This document shows, piece by piece, positions 23,118 through 35,526 of a stretch of DNA of 64,000 nt. The stretch's first letter is position 1, and the number at the start of each line of letters is the position of its first letter. The stretch is from positions 16,887,001-16,951,000 of the forward strand of contig CM075777.1 of assembly GCA_037974665.1 (NCBI GenBank), read 5' to 3'. The position numbers were made by a program, and so were the translations under genes. This DNA comes from Ehretia macrophylla. Its lineage: Eukaryota; Streptophyta; Magnoliopsida; Boraginales; Ehretiaceae. The notes beneath the pieces are model-generated. The model was given only the letters and a program-made list of their open reading frames with translations, searched no databases and was not told where the DNA came from.

Positions 23118-24028
23118 CTTCTGTAACGCCCCGATCCCTCACGAGACCGAAGCCCCATTCCAATACCCAAGATCACAAAAAACGAGGGAAAACGGACAGA
23201 GTCTCTCTTGTTTATAGGGCTATTAGTTCACCTGTAAGCAGTAACTTATCCTCAAAATTACAATCCAACTCTAAGGTACAATCCCATTCACACAAGCATG
23301 CAAATTACCTAGGCAATTAAGTAAATCATTGAAGTTATTACAACCCATCTACAGTTGTTAACCTATACAAGAATACAAGATTTACTTCATATCACAACCT
23401 TTTAGACAATAGAAACATACACAAGGATTCATAATCCCAAAACAAAACACATACAACCAACAACTTGTATTTCCTACACATAGACCAGTACATAGCATCA
23501 AACCACAACTTTTCCTGAAACATGTTAAAACGAGGAATGAGTAACCAAAGTTACTCAGTGAGGGAAGAGATGCAGTAAACCAGGGTGTGTTTTTGTGAGA
23601 TGCAACAAGATAAAAACATTAATAACACAAATAAACAAGTTAATTAGACAAGTATTTAATCATGTATATAAATTATACTGTTCCACTTGTCTTCCATCAC
23701 GAGCCACGAGCCAAGATCTTCAAGCAAGTGCCGGCAAACCTTTATTCCTCCAAAATAGGGTACTCCGGATGTACCCCAATCCTACGACCCTTTCTCCTGA
23801 GGTAAGTCCACATGCCTAACAAGTGAATCACGCCTCTGGGGTAGTAGAGTATACTCAGCGAGAGAAAGGGAATAGGCACCATAGTAGTCGAGGGAGGACG
23901 ACAAGCCCGATGCTACCCGTGTTTCTCAACGCTACCATGTTCGAAAAGGTTGCACAATCCCGAAACCAATTCACAAGATTCAAGAACATCAATTAACACG
24001 TAAGAGGGTCGACAAAGGAGGCCACCCT

Positions 24029-25506
24029 TGTTAGGAATAATGCCCAAAAGCCAATAAATTATTTTTTTAGAATAATAGATAATGTGTTATTTAATTTATT
24101 AATTCATTTAATATGGGCAGTTTATTTATTTATTATAAATTTTTTTGATTAAATAAATAGAGTCCTTAGAGTACTATTTATAGATTCTATCCTTAGGAGT
24201 AAGGATATGAGTGATAGAATCTATAATCATAAATATATTCTAAAAGTTATTCACGATCATAGGATAAACTAATTGGGCATTAGTTTATCTAGGTAGATCG
24301 GATTACAGTCTACTAACCAAATTATATGAGATATCAGTTTGGGTGATTTATCTCATATCGTTATTGTAGATGTATAAGTACTTACTGTGAATAAGTAACT
24401 GGACTTGACCACCGATACAAGGAATTACATGGAATGTCAATAATTCATTGTATCATGTAATTATGCAATTAATCCTCAGACTTGAGACACTACGATTATC
24501 TCATGATTAGTATTGTCATGATTTGCTGGTGCGAATAAGTTAGTCTTAATCATGGATTAGACAATATATTCAGTATTTGTAATTTATTTCGTCATGGAGA
24601 AATGTGTGTGTAAATAAGAAAACTGTCAATTGGGAGTCCTATGCAATCTGATTAATTAAGTGACTTGAAATCCTTGGCCAAGGTGGAATAGTAGAAGTCG
24701 TTCCACAAATTATTCATTAGTCACTAATTAATTGGGTTTTGGCATATGGTCTAGTAAAAGAGTTTGACGACCTAATCCATGACTCTGGCTCGATCGGGAT
24801 AATTGAGACAGTAGGATTTGATTACAGATAAATTACTATTTGGGTTCGCGTACTTGCACTCCATCTTTAATTGGATAATCGCGATACACTATTAGGTGTC
24901 ACTCATGATTTGTAAATTAATTAGAAGAGTTCTAATTTAATTAATTAGTGGAATTGATTATTCGCTACCAATTAAATATGAACCCGAGAGGTCACACACA
25001 AATGGAATTTGCAGATTAATTGGATTAGAGAAAATATTAAATTAAACTTAGGATCGTCCTAAATATTAATTTAATTGGGCTCGTAGTAATTAGATGGTGA
25101 TCTGATTATTGTGGAGCCCAAGGCTGGTAAGTTTAAGACCAGCCCACTTATGGCTTAGGTCATATATGTTCCCTATATATAGTAGCGTTCTGACAAAGAA
25201 ATAGATAGCACAATTTATCAGTCAGAAAAATATATATGATTTCTCTAGAAACCTAGTGGGGGTAGAAATCCAATTAACAAATGCAGATTCTGTGTGGATC
25301 AATCTTAGAGGCTTCACATGTGGGGAGCTTGATTCAAATTCTATATCGAACTATGCTTCAAGACGTAATCCTAGAACTAATGCAGATTTAATTTAATTAG
25401 ATTAAATTATTATCAGATTTAAATCTGCGTAATTAAACATGAACAGACACATGATTAATTATTTCCGCTGTGCAATTATTTTAATTGTCATGTATATTTC
25501 CCAACA
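24029..25506 (+). repeat. Copia 5' LTR (1478 bp)
   Basis: It is near-identical to 31610-33041. TATATATAGTAG near 25175 is a plausible TATA box. It retains about 45 bp that are missing from the 3' LTR around 31858. Confidence 0.93.
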
Positions 25507-25507
25507 A

Positions 25508-25519
25508 TGGTATCAGAGC
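25508..25519 (+). promoter_or_regulatory. Copia primer-binding site, initiator tRNA-Met
   Basis: TGGTATCAGAGC begins one base after the 5' LTR. Confidence 0.92.
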
Positions 25520-27645
25520 CACCGTTCATGTTTGTTATGTGATTTAGCGTTTATGGCACATTTCCTATATCTCTTATGTTTAAAATTAAAGTTGTTTAAT
25601 TTTATAATAGCCTAATAAAAGTTATTCTTCCCTTATTTTATGAAAAAAATTCATAGGATATTATTATAGAAAAATTGTTTTTCTGTAATCTGGTTTTATT
25701 TTTATTTTTCCCAGATTTTTAATTGTGGTAAAAGTTGTTTTATTATTTAAAAAAAAAAACCTTTTTGCTCTCTCCCTCTGCAGTGGCTAGGCCACTGCTG
25801 ACAGCGGCTCATGACGCTATTGTAATAGCAGCGCTGGGCGCTGTTACTTCGGCGGACCCAGAGCGCGCCGCTGCACCCAGCAGCACCGTGTGGCGCTGTT
25901 GGGAATAGCAGCGCTGCAGGCAGCAACCACGCAGCAGTATCACAGCACAAAGAGGTAGCGCCGCTGCCAAGGCTGCCACCATGGCTGCAAGGTGCAGCCA
26001 TGGTGGAAAAAGAAAGAAAAAGGAGGGAGGGGGGGGGGGGGGGGAGGGGGGCACAGGGAAGAGAAAAGAATTTTTTTTTTTTTTTTGGGGATCTAGGGTT
26101 TGGACTTGGATCTGAATCCCCACATGGGATTCGAATCCAGGTCCAAACCCATGACCCAAGGGTTAGAGTTCATGGGTATAGGCTTGTCTTGTTTTATTTT
26201 TTTTCTAAATTGGGCTATTAAAGTTTTTGGGCCTTTTTGAGTTGTTTTTAAAATAGTATTTTTAAGTGATTGGGCTGAGTCTATTTTAATAAAAGGGATT
26301 GTTTTATTAATTTAGCCCAAAACTTTATTTTGATAAAACTCTATTTTATTTGAAGCCGAAAAATGATATTAAGAGATTTAATTAATAAATTGTTTATTAA
26401 TTATATTATATAAATAAAAGGTGTTTTTATTTATTTTAGAAAAATGAGATATTTTTTGCTTATTTGATAAATGGTTTATTAAATTTAGGCAAATAGATAT
26501 AATGAGATTATATCAAGGAAATTAATTGTGCCATATTCGTGGATTACCTATAATATTTATGATTGAATGCTTGGATGATCATGGAATAGAATGGATGAAT
26601 GAATGATGAATGAATATATGTTTATTTATTTATTTATTCATTTGGATTTTATGTAATTATTTAAATGGGGCTTACATGCCTCTTACCCATTTTGATAATG
26701 TAAAATCCCTATTCCCATTTATGTATCCCACTAGATTAGGAATCTATTTACATAAATGTAATAAGAAGATCAAGCAGGACGCATCAAGGAGTTGATGGAC
26801 CCGGTTCGCATAGGGAGTTTTGTGAAGACCAACAAGGAGTAGCCCAACTATTGGGCCCTAATTTTATTTAGGAATTCAACCCAGTGGCTCTGGTTGATAG
26901 TACTCCTAGTCCATGATCATCCTATTTATTTATATGCATTTATTTATTATGCGATATATATTAAATGCGTGGATGTTTCTAATTTAGTTTATATGATAAA
27001 TTGAAACCAGAAGCATGTGAAAAGTGAGACCTTAATTAAAGACCGGCAAATCTTCCCACTCCAAATATTAAGTTAATAATGATAGTAGCCTAAGAGTAGA
27101 TTATATCATTGTCTTCCATTATCATAGATTACTTTATGTGTTAGGCAAATGAATAGCTGACTGTGGACACATAGGGGCTATTTATTTGTATTAATACGTG
27201 AGCTAAGTCTTTAAAACATGAGATGTAGGAGAATTTAGATTCTTACTGGCTACCAAAAATCTATCATGTGAGGGGTCAGTATTGCATTGATCCAAATTTC
27301 CTAGGATAATGGGTTTGACTTAAACAATTCTTAGAAGACCAAAAATCTATAATGTGAGGTCAAGGGAATTGTAGGCAAGTAAATTAGGATTTGTATGTGA
27401 TGCATTGAATAAGGTGTTATTTAGTCTTGTATCACCAAGAATCTATAATGTGAGGTGAAACAAAAATTAATGGGCCCTCCCAATCCACTAAGAAAATCTT
27501 TTATTTGATTTTTCGTTTTCTACTAGGGAAGTGTGGGATCCAAAAAATTTAGTAGGGGTACTATTTGATTTAAAGACCCAAGTCATGTAGTTAATAATGC
27601 GTTATCTAATTTCAATTAATTATTTTCTGCAGTTACATGTAAAAA
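25520..27645 (+). other. Copia leader: GC-rich structured block and phased repeats
   Basis: 2.1 kb without a credible gene. 25780-26000 is a GC- and GCAGCGC-rich island in AT-rich surroundings, followed by a run of G (about 26029-26044) and a T run (about 26070). Near 27255-27465 a motif close to CCAAAAATCTATAATGTGAGG occurs three times at about 90-bp spacing. Frames on the minus strand at 25747-26159 are by-products of this composition. Confidence 0.7.
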
Positions 27646-28455
27646 ATGAATCCTCTTGCAACTATCCTAGATAAGAACTATTTGACCGGACCAAACTATG
27701 CTGACTGGTTCCGTAACTTGAAAATCATACTGAGTTCTGAAAAGATTGAGTACGAGCTTGATGGTCCACTTCCTGAAAAGGCTCAAGGGGCATCTGAAGA
27801 GGAACTGGAAACCATTAGGAAATGGCGTGATGATGCGTTGAAGGTCAAAAGCTACGTCTTGGCTTCAATGACAAATGAGCTTCAACGTCAACACGAGGAC
27901 ATGGAAGATGTCACTGAAATCATCAAACACTTACAAGAGTTGTATGGTGTAAAGAACAGGGTTGCTAGGTGTGAGAGGGAATTGTTCCGATTGAGGATGA
28001 GTGAGGGATGAGATGTCAATACGCATGTTCTTAAGATGATCGGTTTGATCGAGTGTCTTGAATCCTTGAATTTATCTATGGATTCGAACTTGCAGACTGA
28101 CTTGATACTTCAATCTCTACCTGAATCCTTCCATTCCTTTATTGTCAATTTTCAGATGAATGACATTGATCACACCTTACCTCAGCTCTTGAATATGCTG
28201 GTTATATACCAAGGGCAGATGAAAAGAAAAGGTAAGAAGACGGTGTTGGCATGTGCCTTTTCTTCATTTGTTAAGAAGCAGAAAAGGAATAAGAAGAAAT
28301 ACAAAAAGGCCCTTTAGGGCAAACCTACTGGAGGCGTGTCCAAGAAGAAGGGGAAGGTAGCAAAGCTAGGAACTTGTTACCACTGTGAGAAAGAAGGGCA
28401 TTGGAAGAAGAATTGTCCAGAGTACCTCAAGAGTTTGAAGGGAAAGGGCAAGGCC
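27646..28455 (+). pseudogene. Copia gag (nucleocapsid precursor), broken
   Basis: ATG 27646 starts MNPLATILDKNYLTGPNYAD, the usual start of copia gag of the UBN2 type, and ends with a CCHC zinc knuckle CYHCEKEGHWKKNC at about 28375-28420 that would bind RNA. The frame is kept throughout but is cut by TGA at 28009 and TAG at 28315. The first stop follows MSEG, the second follows a Lys-rich linker. Gag forms the particle that packages the element's RNA. It continues in the same frame into pol, as is normal for plant copia polyproteins. Confidence 0.92.
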
Positions 28456-31400
28456 TCTGCAGTTATGTCTTGATTGCTCATGTTTGAGATTAGTCTTTTA
28501 ATTAATCATGACTCTACTTCATGGGTGCTAGATTCTGGTGCCACTTCTCGTATATGTACTTCTGTACAGGAGCTGAGGAGAAGTAGAGCTTTGGGAGAAG
28601 GCAACGTGGTCCTGAAGGTAGGAAATGGAGCAATGGTTGCTGCGTTAGCTGTTGGGACATGTTGTCTTACTTTGTCATCTGAATTTACTTTCGTTTTGGA
28701 CAATTGTTTGTTTTTGCCAAATGCTTTGAGAAACATCATTTCCGTTTCAGTTTTAGTTCAAAGTGGTTTTGAATTTAAGTTTATGGATAATAGATGTTTT
28801 ATTTATTTGCGAAATAAATGTGTTGGCATTGGAAAATTGGTAAATGGGCTTTATATACTTGATATAAAGAGAAACGATAATAAAAATGAGCAATGCATGA
28901 ATGTACAAACCTTTAAAAGGTCTAGAGATACTATTAATTCTAAATGTTTGTGGCACTTAAGATTAGGTCATATAAGGGAAGCTAGAATCACGAAGTTGGA
29001 GAAAGAAGGACTTATAAGCGCATGTGGCCCAAGTCCATTCCCAGCATGTGAATACTGCATCCTAGGTAAAATGATCAAATCACTCTTTGTGGGACAAAGG
29101 CAAAGAGCTACAAACATTTTAGAATTAATACACACTGATGTGTGTGGGCCTTTTGGTGAATTGGCCCGATGTGATTTTGCCTACTTTATTACTTTTATTG
29201 ATAATATATCTCGGTATGGGTATGTGTATCTTATGAAATACAACTATGAATCCTTTGAAAGGTTCAAAGACTACAGAGCAACAGTAGAAAAACCAAATTG
29301 GAAAAAGGATTTAGGCTCTTCGGTCTGATCGAGGAGGAGAATACCTTAGTACTGAATTCCAGGAGTATCTCAAATAAAATGGTATAGTCTACCTGGAACA
29401 CCTGAGCTTAGTGGTGTGTCAAAAATAAGAAATAGGACTCTGTTAGACATGGTCAGATCAATGATGAGTTATACTGATTTACCTATTGGCCTTTGGGGTC
29501 ATGCTCTTCTCACTGCGGTATACATCTTGAATAGGGTCACTTCCAAATCAGTTGTAAGCACTCCTTATGAGATCTGGAGAAATAAGAAGCCCAGCTTTAA
29601 TCACATTAGAGTATGGGGTTGTCCTGCTTACATTAAAAGGCTTAAAATTGAGAAATTGGAAGCGAGATATGACAAAGTCAGATTCATTGGTTATCCCAAG
29701 GATTCATTGGGATACAACTTTTATTCCCCTACTAACCAGAGAGTCTTCGTTAGCAGACATGCCATAATCTTAGAGGAAGAGTTCATCCAAGAAGGTGGTT
29801 TGGGAAGAAAAATAGAGCTTGATGAGGGAAACATTGAGCAACCAATTGATCAGGTAGAAACCCAGGATTTGATCCAGGATGAAACTATTCAAGAAGAACC
29901 GATTGCTTTACCACAGATATGCAAATCTTTAAGGACTGTTCGTCCCCCCACAAGATATAACTACCTTCATAGCCAAGGACAAGAGTTGTTCACATTGAAT
30001 AATGGTGATCATGTTGATGATCCCATTACCTATGAAGAAGCTATTTTGATAGGGACTCAGAAAAATGGCTTGAAGCCATGAAATCTAAAATGGATTCAAT
30101 GCACACCAATCAAGTCTGGAATCTTGTAGACCCACCTGAGGGTATTGTACCTATTGGGTACAAACGGGTATATAAGAGAAATAGGGGTGCAGATGGGAAA
30201 GTGGAGACTTTCAAAGCAAGGGTAGTGGCAAAAGATTACCTTCAGAGACAAGGAGTTGACATTGAGAAAACCTTCTTGCCAGTAGCAATGTTCAAATCCA
30301 TTAGGATTTTATTGGCTATAGCTGCACACTATGATTATGAGATATGGCAGATGAATGTCAAAGCGACTTTTCTTAATGGCTTCATTGAAGAAGACATTTA
30401 TATGGAACAACCAATGAGTTTTGAATCCATGGGTGAAAGCCACAAAGTGTGCAAGCTAAAGAGATCCATCTATGGACTCAAACAGGCCTCAAGGAGTTGG
30501 AACAAATGTTTTGACGAGGTCGTCAGAACATTTGGCTTCATTAAGAATGAAGACGAGCCTTGTGTTTATAAGAAAGTCAGCAATAAAGCAGTTACATTCC
30601 TCATCTTGTATGTAGATGACATACTACTGATTGGGAATGACATTGGTATGATAACATCTGTCAAGGTCTGGTTATCAGGAACATTCTCTATGAAAGACTT
30701 GGGAGAAGTAACTTATATCCTAGGAATTCGAATCTATAGAGATAGATCAAAATGATTGATAGGTTTATCCCAGAGTATGTACATAGACAAGGTGTTAAAG
30801 AGGTTTAACATGCAGGATGCTAAAAAGGGGCTGTTACCTTTTAGACATGGCATTTATTTCTCTAGGGCTATGAGTCCTAAGACAGCTGAAGAAAGAGATA
30901 GGATGAATAGGATTCCATATGCTTCTGCAATTGGAAGTCTTATGTATGCTATGCTATGTACTAGGCCTGATATCGCTCATGCTGTAAGTGTTACTAGCAG
31001 ATATCAGTCTGATCCAGGTGAAGAACACTGGATAACAGTCAAGAATATCCTGAAGTACTTGAATAGGACTAAGGATATGGTCTTGGTATATGGAGGAGGG
31101 GAACTAAAAATCGAGGGTTTTACGGACTCAGATTTTCAGTCTGATGTGGATGATCGTAAATCCACATCTGGATTCATTTTCATTTGTAATGGAAGAGCTG
31201 TCAGTTGGAAGAGTTCCAAACAGAGTACGACTGCAGATTCCACTACAGAAGCCGAATACATCGCAGCATCAGATGCAACAAAAGATGCAGTTTAGATCAA
31301 AAAGTTCGTCTCGGAACTTGGAGTGGTTCTCTCCATTGAGGTCGCAATGCTTTTACATTGTGATAATTATAGGGCGATAGTGCAAGCTAAAAAACCAAGG

Positions 31401-31588
31401 TCTTACCAAAAATCCAAACACGTAGAGAGGCATTACCACATTATCTGAGAAATTGTGGGAAGATGTGACATAGTGATGTAGAAAATAGCTTCAACAGATA
31501 ACACTGCTGATCCGTTGACCAAGGCTCTGACTAAGCAGTCTTTGGATCGACACTTAGAGGGGATGGGTATGAGATACCATTCTGATTG
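28456..31588 (+). pseudogene. Copia pol: protease, integrase, RT, RNase H, broken
   Basis: In order: aspartic protease WVLDSGATSRIC (about 28520), pre-integrase CLWHLRLGHI (28940), integrase ELIHTDVCGPF and [19 protein letters not shown] (29120-29470), reverse transcriptase with YVDDILLIGND (about 30608, the catalytic YVDD), and RNase H with TEAEYIAASDA (31245) through PLTKAL. Defects: TGA at 28471, a frameshift near 29300 restored by about 29410, a frameshift near 30045, TGA at 30753 and TAG at 31293. The reading continues to about 31588, just before the purine tract and 3' LTR. It would have copied and integrated the element; it is now dead. Confidence 0.93.
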
Positions 31589-31609
31589 ACTTTAGTGCAA
31601 GTGGGGAAT

Positions 31610-33041
31610 TGTTAGGAATAATACCCAAAAGCCAATAAATTGTATTTTTGGAATTATGGATAATGTGTTATTTAATTTATCAATTCATTTAATATGAGCA
31701 GTTTATTTATTTATTATAAATATTTTGATTAAATAAATAAAGTCCTTAGAATACTCTTTATAGATTATATCCTTAGGAGTAAGGATATAAGTGACGGAAT
31801 CTATAATCATAAATATATTCTAAAAGTTATCTCCGATCATAGGATAAACTAATTGGGTGTAGTAGATATCAGTTTGGGCGATTTGTCTCATATCGTTGTA
31901 GTAGATGTATAAGTACTTATTGTGAATAAGTAACTGGACTTAACCACCGATACAACGAATTACATGGAATGTCAATAATTCGTTGTATCATGTAATTATG
32001 CAATTAATCCTCAGACTTAAGACATTACGATTATCTCATAATTAGGAATGTCATGATTTGCTGGTGCAAATAAGCCAGTCCTAATCATGGATTAGACAAT
32101 GTATTCAGTGGTTATGATTTATTCCGTCATGGAGAAATATGTGTGTAGATACGGAAACTGTCAATTGGGTGTCCTATGCAATCTGATTAATTAAGTGACT
32201 TGAAATCCTTGGCCAATGTGGAATAATGGAAGTCAGTTCATGATTTATTCATTAGTCATTAATTAATTGAGTTTTGGCATATGGTCGAGTAAGAGAGTTT
32301 GATGACTCAATCTATGACTTTGGCTCGATCGGGATAATTGAGATAGTAAGATTTGATTGCAGATAAATTACTATTTGGGTTCGTGTACTTGCACTTTATC
32401 TTTAATTGGGTAATCGCGATACACTACTAGGTGTCATTCACGATTTGTGAATTAATTAGAAGAGTTCTAATTTAATTAATTAGTGGAATTAATTATTCGC
32501 TATCGATTAAATATGAACCCGAGATGTCACACACAAATGGAATTTACAGATTAATTGGATTAGAGAAAAGATTAAACTAAATTTAGGATCGTCCTAAATA
32601 TTAATTTAATTGGGCTCGTAGTAATTAGATGGTGATCTGATTATTATGGAGCCCAAGGCTAGTAAATTTAAGACCAGCCCACTTATGGCTTAGGTCATAT
32701 ATGTTCCCTATATATATTAGTGTTCTGACAGAGAAATAGCTAGCACAATTTATCAATCAGAAAAATATATAGGATTTCTTTAGAAACCTAGTGGAGCTAG
32801 AAATCCAATTAGCAAGTGCAGATTCTGTGTGGATCAATCTTGGAGGCTTCACACGTGGGGAGCTTGATTCAGATTCTACATCGAACTACTCTTCAAGAGG
32901 TAATCCTAGAACTATTGCATATTTAATTTAATTAGATTAAATTATTATTTGATTTAAATTTGTGTAATTAAACATAAACGGATACATGATTAATTATTTC
33001 TGCTGCGCAATTATTTTAATTGTCATGTATATTTTCCAACA
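31610..33041 (+). repeat. Copia 3' LTR (1432 bp)
   Basis: It starts TGTTAGGAATAATACC after GTGGGGAAT and ends CCAACA. It carries a deletion of about 45 bp near 31858 relative to the 5' LTR plus scattered substitutions, so the insertion is not recent. Confidence 0.93.
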
Positions 33042-34463
33042 GCCTTCGCATTTAATCACAATATAAGCCAACATAAGCGAAATAACTATATAATCTCAAA
33101 AGAGGCGAACAACATATCTTTTCCCACAACCTCCTCATATAGTTCTATTACACTTTAGATAATCATATAAGTACATAATAACACATCTACAAGCATTATA
33201 CGCATCAAAGTAGCCAAATACGACTTTTTTCCTTTCTTTGGCCAAGTCTTTCTTCTTCTATATGCATTTCGAAGTTACAAAACCACAATCTAGTCATACT
33301 ACATTCCTACTTAAGTCAAAAGACACCTATCAAGGCCATGAAAATCTATTTTGGAGGCAAAAGCTCGGGAAGGCCTTGAGCAGGTTTTAACTAGAACTAC
33401 CCTATCTGGACCCCAATTTCACACAACGAAAGCACCAAAGGTGCTTCCATGCCCCAAAGATACCTAATCCAAAGTTCAAACGTGCCCGAATTGCATTACA
33501 TGAAAAATTCCCTTTTTAAAGTTAGCTAATTTTGTAATTTTGCTTAATTTTGGGTGATTCAACTTCACGTGGCCTCACAACCAGTTTCACTAAAGCCTAT
33601 AGCACCTAAAGGAAGCCTTAATTCATTTTAATTAGCAAGTTTTATCAAAACCCTGAGTTTAAGTACTATTCATCATCTTCTTTGCAATCTCAAGCTTCAA
33701 CCATGAACATAGCTTTTACACAACACAATTAAGATATATAAAGCTTGTAGAAGATATATTAAACAACATTTAAGAATAATAAAGGCCAATAGCAACAATT
33801 CAAGAAATGTTGAAACTTTAACATAAACTTAAAACATCAAGAAAATGCAAATCTCTCTCACAATGTAGTTGTAGATGCACAGAACAAGCTTGAGCTAGGT
33901 TAAAATCCCTTGTAGAAGCTTAGTTGACATCCAAGATCAAGATTAGAAGATGAAGAAATCCCTCTTTTCCTTGCCTAGGGCTGTCGGGTTTAGGGGGCTC
34001 TCTTGCGTTTTATTTTTTTATTTTTTGATCAATATAAGGCATGTATATCATATATTGTGTATATATGAATAAGCATGTGCAATTAATTAAAGTCAAATAC
34101 TACTAAATACTTTAATACTACTAAATCTTGGTCAAACTAAGTTAAAAGTGCCAATTAATTGCTAGCTAATGTAAATCAAAGTTTACTCTTACGTAACATT
34201 ATTCAACCGAAGCGAAAACCATTTTTCAAACGCATACTCCCGGCCTTGAAAGTTCAAAATGACAAGTTTTTGATTCCTTTTATATGTCATTTGGTTTAGG
34301 AAAAATATTAAATCGAATATTTAAGACAGTCAAATTTCTTATTAATAGTGTCCTCTAATTAAAACAATTAAGCAATAAAAAAAGAAATACACATAAAAAT
34401 GTTCAAATCGATATGCAACCGTTATTTAAAAAGATGTGATAAAATTCTGAGCGTTACATTGAC

Positions 34464-35520
34464 TGATAATGATAGCAGAGATCTTTGGTGCTGGCCATAT
34501 GTTAGTAATAATGCTTGTAACAAATGATATGTATGTGCTAGTGTGTGCTGGTAGCTTGAGTAAGTTTAGTCAACTATGTTAAGTAGTGTATTTCATTTTC
34601 CTTGATTAGGTCCTGCAATAGAGATGAAACAACTATGAAAACATAAGAGAAGATAGTATAAAGGCAAGGAAAAGATAAAAGAAGAAGATAGAACTATAGT
34701 ATGATTAGACTTATTATAATTTATAGAACTAATTTATATGCTTAAGTATGAAAACATCCGTATCTAACTATGTTATTCTATTTCTTTTTCTATTGTAAAT
34801 TGTTTACTTGATTTGCTTATCTCTTATTTTTGCAAGTAATATTATCTCCAGATGCGGACCCACCAGTTGTTAGAATAATGAACTATGAGTAAGATGTATC
34901 TCCATGCTCTGGTTTCTGCTTTCTTTTTGAACATTGAATTCAAAATTTTTTGTCATGCCGGATAGCTTAATTAACTTAAATAGTTCAACAAATAGTTTTT
35001 TAGAACCATTTTGGCATCAAATAAATTAGAAGTTGATACTTTAAGTATATCTGAAATCCAACAGGGTCTATATGCTTGATCTATTTTTATGAAATCAAGC
35101 TTTTTATAGTATTTTTTATTTCATTCTTTTGCAAATTGCTGAAGCAAATAAATTTTTAATAGTTGGTTTTTCATATTTTGCAGTAAAAGGAGCAACAGTG
35201 GTTGTGCTATTCCTCTGAGTCTACAATAGCTACAGAGTTTAAAAATTATATTGTCTTTTGCTTATTGTTGGTTTGTCCTCCATATCTGTCACTATAATGG
35301 AAACACGGAAAGAGTTAAACATTTGTAATTATATCATTGTGCAAGATATTGGTATACATATCTCATTTGGAGTTTGAAGTTTGTATGCAATCATTCTAAT
35401 TTCAATTTTTTGTTTTGTTATTATAAGGGTAATTACAAAAACTATTGCATATTCAGTTATTACTGTTTTCTTTTGCTTGATGCTTGCCTATAAGTTAATA
35501 TAATTATTTTTTAAAAACAA
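34464..35520. other. CACTA interior, right piece, no gene identified
   Basis: AT-rich intron-like sequence. A purine-rich stretch around 34620-34690 and an acceptor-like TTTGCAG near 35183 hint at gene relics, but no domain can be read. Confidence 0.4.
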
Positions 35521-35526
35521 TTTCAG

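Larger units (their letters stand above)
22000..23121 (-). other. Internal region without genes: degenerate repeat array
   Basis: 1.12 kb with no frame above about 85 codons and no gag or pol motif. From about 22150 to 22610 it is a run of variants of ATTGGAATTCTT (minus strand) every 15-40 bp. Its start (after the primer site, about 23040-23100) and its end (hairpin plus purine tract) match the internal region at 39485-40524. Confidence 0.75.
24029..33041 (+). mobile_element. Ty1/copia retrotransposon, decayed but structurally complete
   Basis: The LTRs 24029-25506 and 31610-33041 start TGTTAGGAATAATGCC or TGTTAGGAATAATACC and end CCAACA. The initiator-Met primer site is at 25508, there is a 2.1-kb leader, gag-pol at 27646-31588, and a purine-rich GTGGGGAATT before the 3' LTR. 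Flanks ACCCT and GCCTT each differ by one base from GCCCT, the sequence of the intact sister LTR at this point (about 20596), so the 5-bp duplication is real but mutated. Domain order protease-integrase-RT-RNase H is copia type. Stops and frameshifts in every domain make it inactive. Confidence 0.95.
19687..34458 (-). mobile_element. Non-autonomous family-L retrotransposon (LTR-int-LTR), split by a copia element
   Basis: Read on the minus strand: the 5' LTR is 34458 to 23122 (2319 bp after removing the copia and its 5-bp duplication), the primer-binding site 23117-23106, a 1.12-kb internal region, the polypurine tract 22013-22001, and the 3' LTR 21999-19687 (2313 bp). The near-equal LTR lengths and TGTAACGC/GCGTTACA termini support one element. 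Flanks GTGAT and TTGAC agree at 3 of 5 bases, so the target duplication is decayed or absent. The internal region encodes nothing recognisable. The primer site matches initiator tRNA-Met, as in several Ty3 chromoviruses, so a Ty3-type autonomous partner (perhaps Tekay/Del-like, from the LTR length) is inferred. Confidence 0.92.
23122..34458 (-). repeat. 5' LTR of the family-L element, interrupted by the copia element
   Basis: The two parts 23122-24028 and 33042-34458 together match the LTR at 19687-21999 without a gap at the insertion point. The hairpin block lies at 23880-23939 (CATAGTAG / CTACCATG). Confidence 0.92.

Noticed and set aside
25747..26221. Overlapping Ala/Pro/Gly-rich frames on both strands
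   Set aside because: They are products of the GC-rich island and homopolymer runs in the copia leader, with no domain and no conserved start.
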